NCBI RefSeq assembly: GCF_028621955.1
Contig: NZ_CP117516.1
Coordinates: 248,001 to 312,000 of the forward strand
From: Erythrobacter sp. BLCC-B19
GTDB lineage: Bacteria; Pseudomonadota; Alphaproteobacteria; Sphingomonadales; Sphingomonadaceae
Reading direction: 5' to 3'
Length of the DNA stretch: 64,000 bases
Shown here piece after piece: positions 62,168 through 64,000 of this stretch. The notes below the pieces were generated by a model that was not told where the DNA came from, ran no database searches, and was given only the letters and a program-made list of their open reading frames with translations. The translations under genes were made by a program, and so were the position numbers. Position 1 is the stretch's first letter, and each line of letters opens with the position of its first letter.

Positions 62168-62949
62168 GCAGGCACCTTTTCAGTCGCTTGGGCGCGCCCC
62201 ACCCCGGCACGGTGCGCCGCAGGAAGCGCCCACCACGGCACATCAGGACGGCGGTGGTGTTCGAGATGATAGCCGAAATGGAAGCAGGTGGCGAGGCTTG
62301 CGAGCGTGCCGAAATTGTCCGAACGGGCATTGTGGTGGTCGGCAAACCCGCCCCTCGCCGCGCCCGGCTGGTGCCGGTGGGTGCGGAAGGTGCCGAAGTA
62401 GAACAGCTGGAGCGAGGACGCGAGCGCCGGAAGGCCGTAAAGCACCACGATCTGGATCATCGGAATATCCAGCACCAGCCAGTAGATCCCGACCACGGTG
62501 TGCACGAAGATGATCGAACGCCATCCGAAATAGCGCCGGAAGAAGGTCGCATACCAGCGCAGGAAGTCGCTCGGATTGTGCTCATCGAAATCGGGATCGC
62601 CCGCATGGCCTGCAAGCTTGTGGTGGGTCAGGTGCGCGTCACGCAGATGCTTCCAGCCAAAGCCCGCATAAAGCGCCAGCAACACAGTGCCGATGCCTGC
62701 ATTGAGGCGCGGGTGGCCGGGGGCGAGCGTGCCGTGCATCGCATCGTGGCAGACGATGAACACGCCGACCGACAGCCAGCACTGCACCCCCGCCATCACC
62801 AGCGCCATCGGCCAGTTGTTCCACGACAGCTCGAACACGAACATCGCATAGGCATGGATCGCCAGCCAGCTCCCGGCAATCGCCAGCGCCAGCGCAAGAC
62901 CGGCGGCGCGCTGGACGCGGGGATGGGGCAAGGCGAAGTGCGGGTTCAT
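62164..62949 (-). CDS. crtW: Beta-carotene ketolase CrtW
   Basis: A 261-residue ketolase from ATG 62949 (MNPHFALPHPRVQRAAGLAL). Histidine motifs CHDAMHGTLAPGHPRLN, DAHLTHHKLAG and HFGYHLEHH, plus four membrane helices, identify it. It adds 4-keto groups; with CrtZ it gives astaxanthin-type carotenoids if the two act together. Confidence 0.93.
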   Translation of the reverse strand: MNPHFALPHPRVQRAAGLALALAIAGSWLAIHAYAMFVFELSWNNWPMALVMAGVQCWLSVGVFIVCHDAMHGTLAPGHPRLNAGIGTVLLALYAGFGWKHLRDAHLTHHKLAGHAGDPDFDEHNPSDFLRWYATFFRRYFGWRSIIFVHTVVGIYWLVLDIPMIQIVVLYGLPALASSLQLFYFGTFRTHRHQPGAARGGFADHHNARSDNFGTLASLATCFHFGYHLEHHRRPDVPWWALPAAHRAGVGRAQATEKVPA

Positions 62950-63115
62950 GTCCCCAAGGATACGCTGCGGCTGGCCATGGGGATGCGTATAGACCTCGCA
63001 AGCGCCAAGGCAATTGCGTTTGCGCAGCGCACACTTGCAGGCGAAGATCGGCGCGGGAATACAAGCGCCTGAGACTGTGGCAGGATAGACCGGCAGCAAG
63101 GGGGATCGCCGCATC

Positions 63116-64000
63116 ATGTCTTCAGCCAAGCCGTTCAATCCGTTCATCGCCGCGATCTGGCGCCGTCTGGCCGAGACGCTGTTCGTCGAGCCTGCCGACA
63201 TGGCGATCACGCCGCAGCAGGTGGTCGACAATCTCCAGACCATGTTCGCCAATATCGAGGGGCAAAAGCCGTTCGAGACCGGGCTTTCGGTGCTCGCCGC
63301 CTGGGTGGTGCTGGGCGGGCCGCTGTGGCACTTCGCCCCGCGCAGCTGGCGGATCGCCCGGATCGAGCGGCGACTGAAGAATTCGCGTGTCGATCTGTTT
63401 CAGGACATGGCCCGTATCCGGGGGATCGTTTACGCGGGCTATTATGGCCACTGGCTGCCCGCGCCCTCGCCGGATCAGGCGGCGCAGGAAGATGCCAACG
63501 CCGCCAATCCGGTGTTCGCCGCGATCGGCTTCACTCTCCCCCGCCACCGCACCCGCGCAGGCACGCCCGACGATCCGGCGATTGCCGAATACACCGCCAA
63601 TGATCTGCCGCCGTCCGTCTTCATCGGCCATGACGCGATCCCCGATAGCGTCGAGGTGGTGGTGATCGGATCAGGCGCAGGCGGCGCGGTCGCGGCGGCG
63701 AACCTTGCCGATCAGGGCTATGAAGTGCTGGTGGTGGAGGCCGGGCGGCACAATCCCAGCTCTGTCATCACCCCGCACGAATTGCAGATGTCCTCCACGC
63801 TCTACAAGGACGGTGCGATCCAGACCACGCGCGACCGCGACATCATCGTCTTTCAGGGCCGCACCGTGGGCGGGTCGACCGTCATCAACAACGGCATCTG
63901 CCTGCGCCTCAAGGCCGATGGGGAGACGCACCCGGACGCCAATGATGTGCTCGCGACCTGGGCGGGCCTCGGCGCGCCGGTGGATGAAAGCGCGCTGGAC
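63116..64000 (+). CDS. GMC-type FAD oxidoreductase, N-terminal part (runs off the right edge)
   Basis: 295 codons are visible. After an N-terminal helical region of about 170 residues, the FAD-binding loop VVVIGSGAGGAVAAANLADQ and the GMC signature GRTVGGSTVINNGICLRLK appear. The long N-terminal region is typical of long-chain alcohol or carotenoid-associated GMC oxidoreductases. The C-terminal catalytic half is missing from the window. It is divergent from crtW. Confidence 0.85.
   Translation, partial: MSSAKPFNPFIAAIWRRLAETLFVEPADMAITPQQVVDNLQTMFANIEGQKPFETGLSVLAAWVVLGGPLWHFAPRSWRIARIERRLKNSRVDLFQDMARIRGIVYAGYYGHWLPAPSPDQAAQEDANAANPVFAAIGFTLPRHRTRAGTPDDPAIAEYTANDLPPSVFIGHDAIPDSVEVVVIGSGAGGAVAAANLADQGYEVLVVEAGRHNPSSVITPHELQMSSTLYKDGAIQTTRDRDIIVFQGRTVGGSTVINNGICLRLKADGETHPDANDVLATWAGLGAPVDESALD

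Noticed and set aside
63122..63631. Leftward frame opposite the GMC oxidoreductase start
   Set aside because: It is a mirror frame. The rightward frame has the FAD-binding and GMC signatures.

Overview
The window looks like a high-GC alphaproteobacterium, most likely a marine-type sphingomonad (Erythrobacteraceae/Sphingomonadaceae). The evidence is a GcrA cell-cycle regulator, the rimP-nusA-ylxR-infB order, an adjacent crtW-crtZ pair for keto/hydroxy carotenoids, and an expanded phage-shock (Psp) operon. Assignments come from reading protein motifs by eye; no database search was run.

Bases 1 to about 38,690 are accessory DNA ending at a tRNA-Ser(CGA) gene. A P4-type tyrosine integrase sits beside the 3' end of the tRNA, with an AlpA-like regulator next to it. 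Inside are a mobilisation block (MobC-like protein, MOBP-type relaxase, candidate oriT, KfrA-like protein, phage-type adenine methyltransferase, two exonuclease-like proteins), an orphan serine resolvase and a decayed IS5-type element. No type IV secretion genes are visible, so the block looks like an integrative mobilisable element whose left end lies outside the window.

Bases 1 to about 21,500 hold what looks like a defence cargo: a truncated McrB-like gene, a RecB-like/DUF2779 nuclease, a HEPN protein, a 2,397-residue protein with two Hsp90/sacsin-type ATPase modules overlapping a RapA-like SNF2 helicase, and a 1,357-residue protein with a HigA-type HTH at its N terminus. The last has a palindromic operator over a promoter that predicts leaderless mRNA. 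The sacsin-like/helicase pair and the HTH-fused giant are the best candidates for undescribed systems.

Bases 38,690 to 64,000 are mostly core genome: hspQ, gcrA, pnp, rpsO, truB, tdk, rbfA, infB, ylxR, nusA, rimP, two PilZ genes, the Psp locus, sufE, crtZ-crtW and a partial GMC oxidoreductase. The Psp locus has a sigma54-type promoter, divergent pspF and pspABC. It continues into six small membrane proteins, of which at least four share a coiled-coil motif with PspB and PspC. truB carries an in-frame palindromic repeat insertion.
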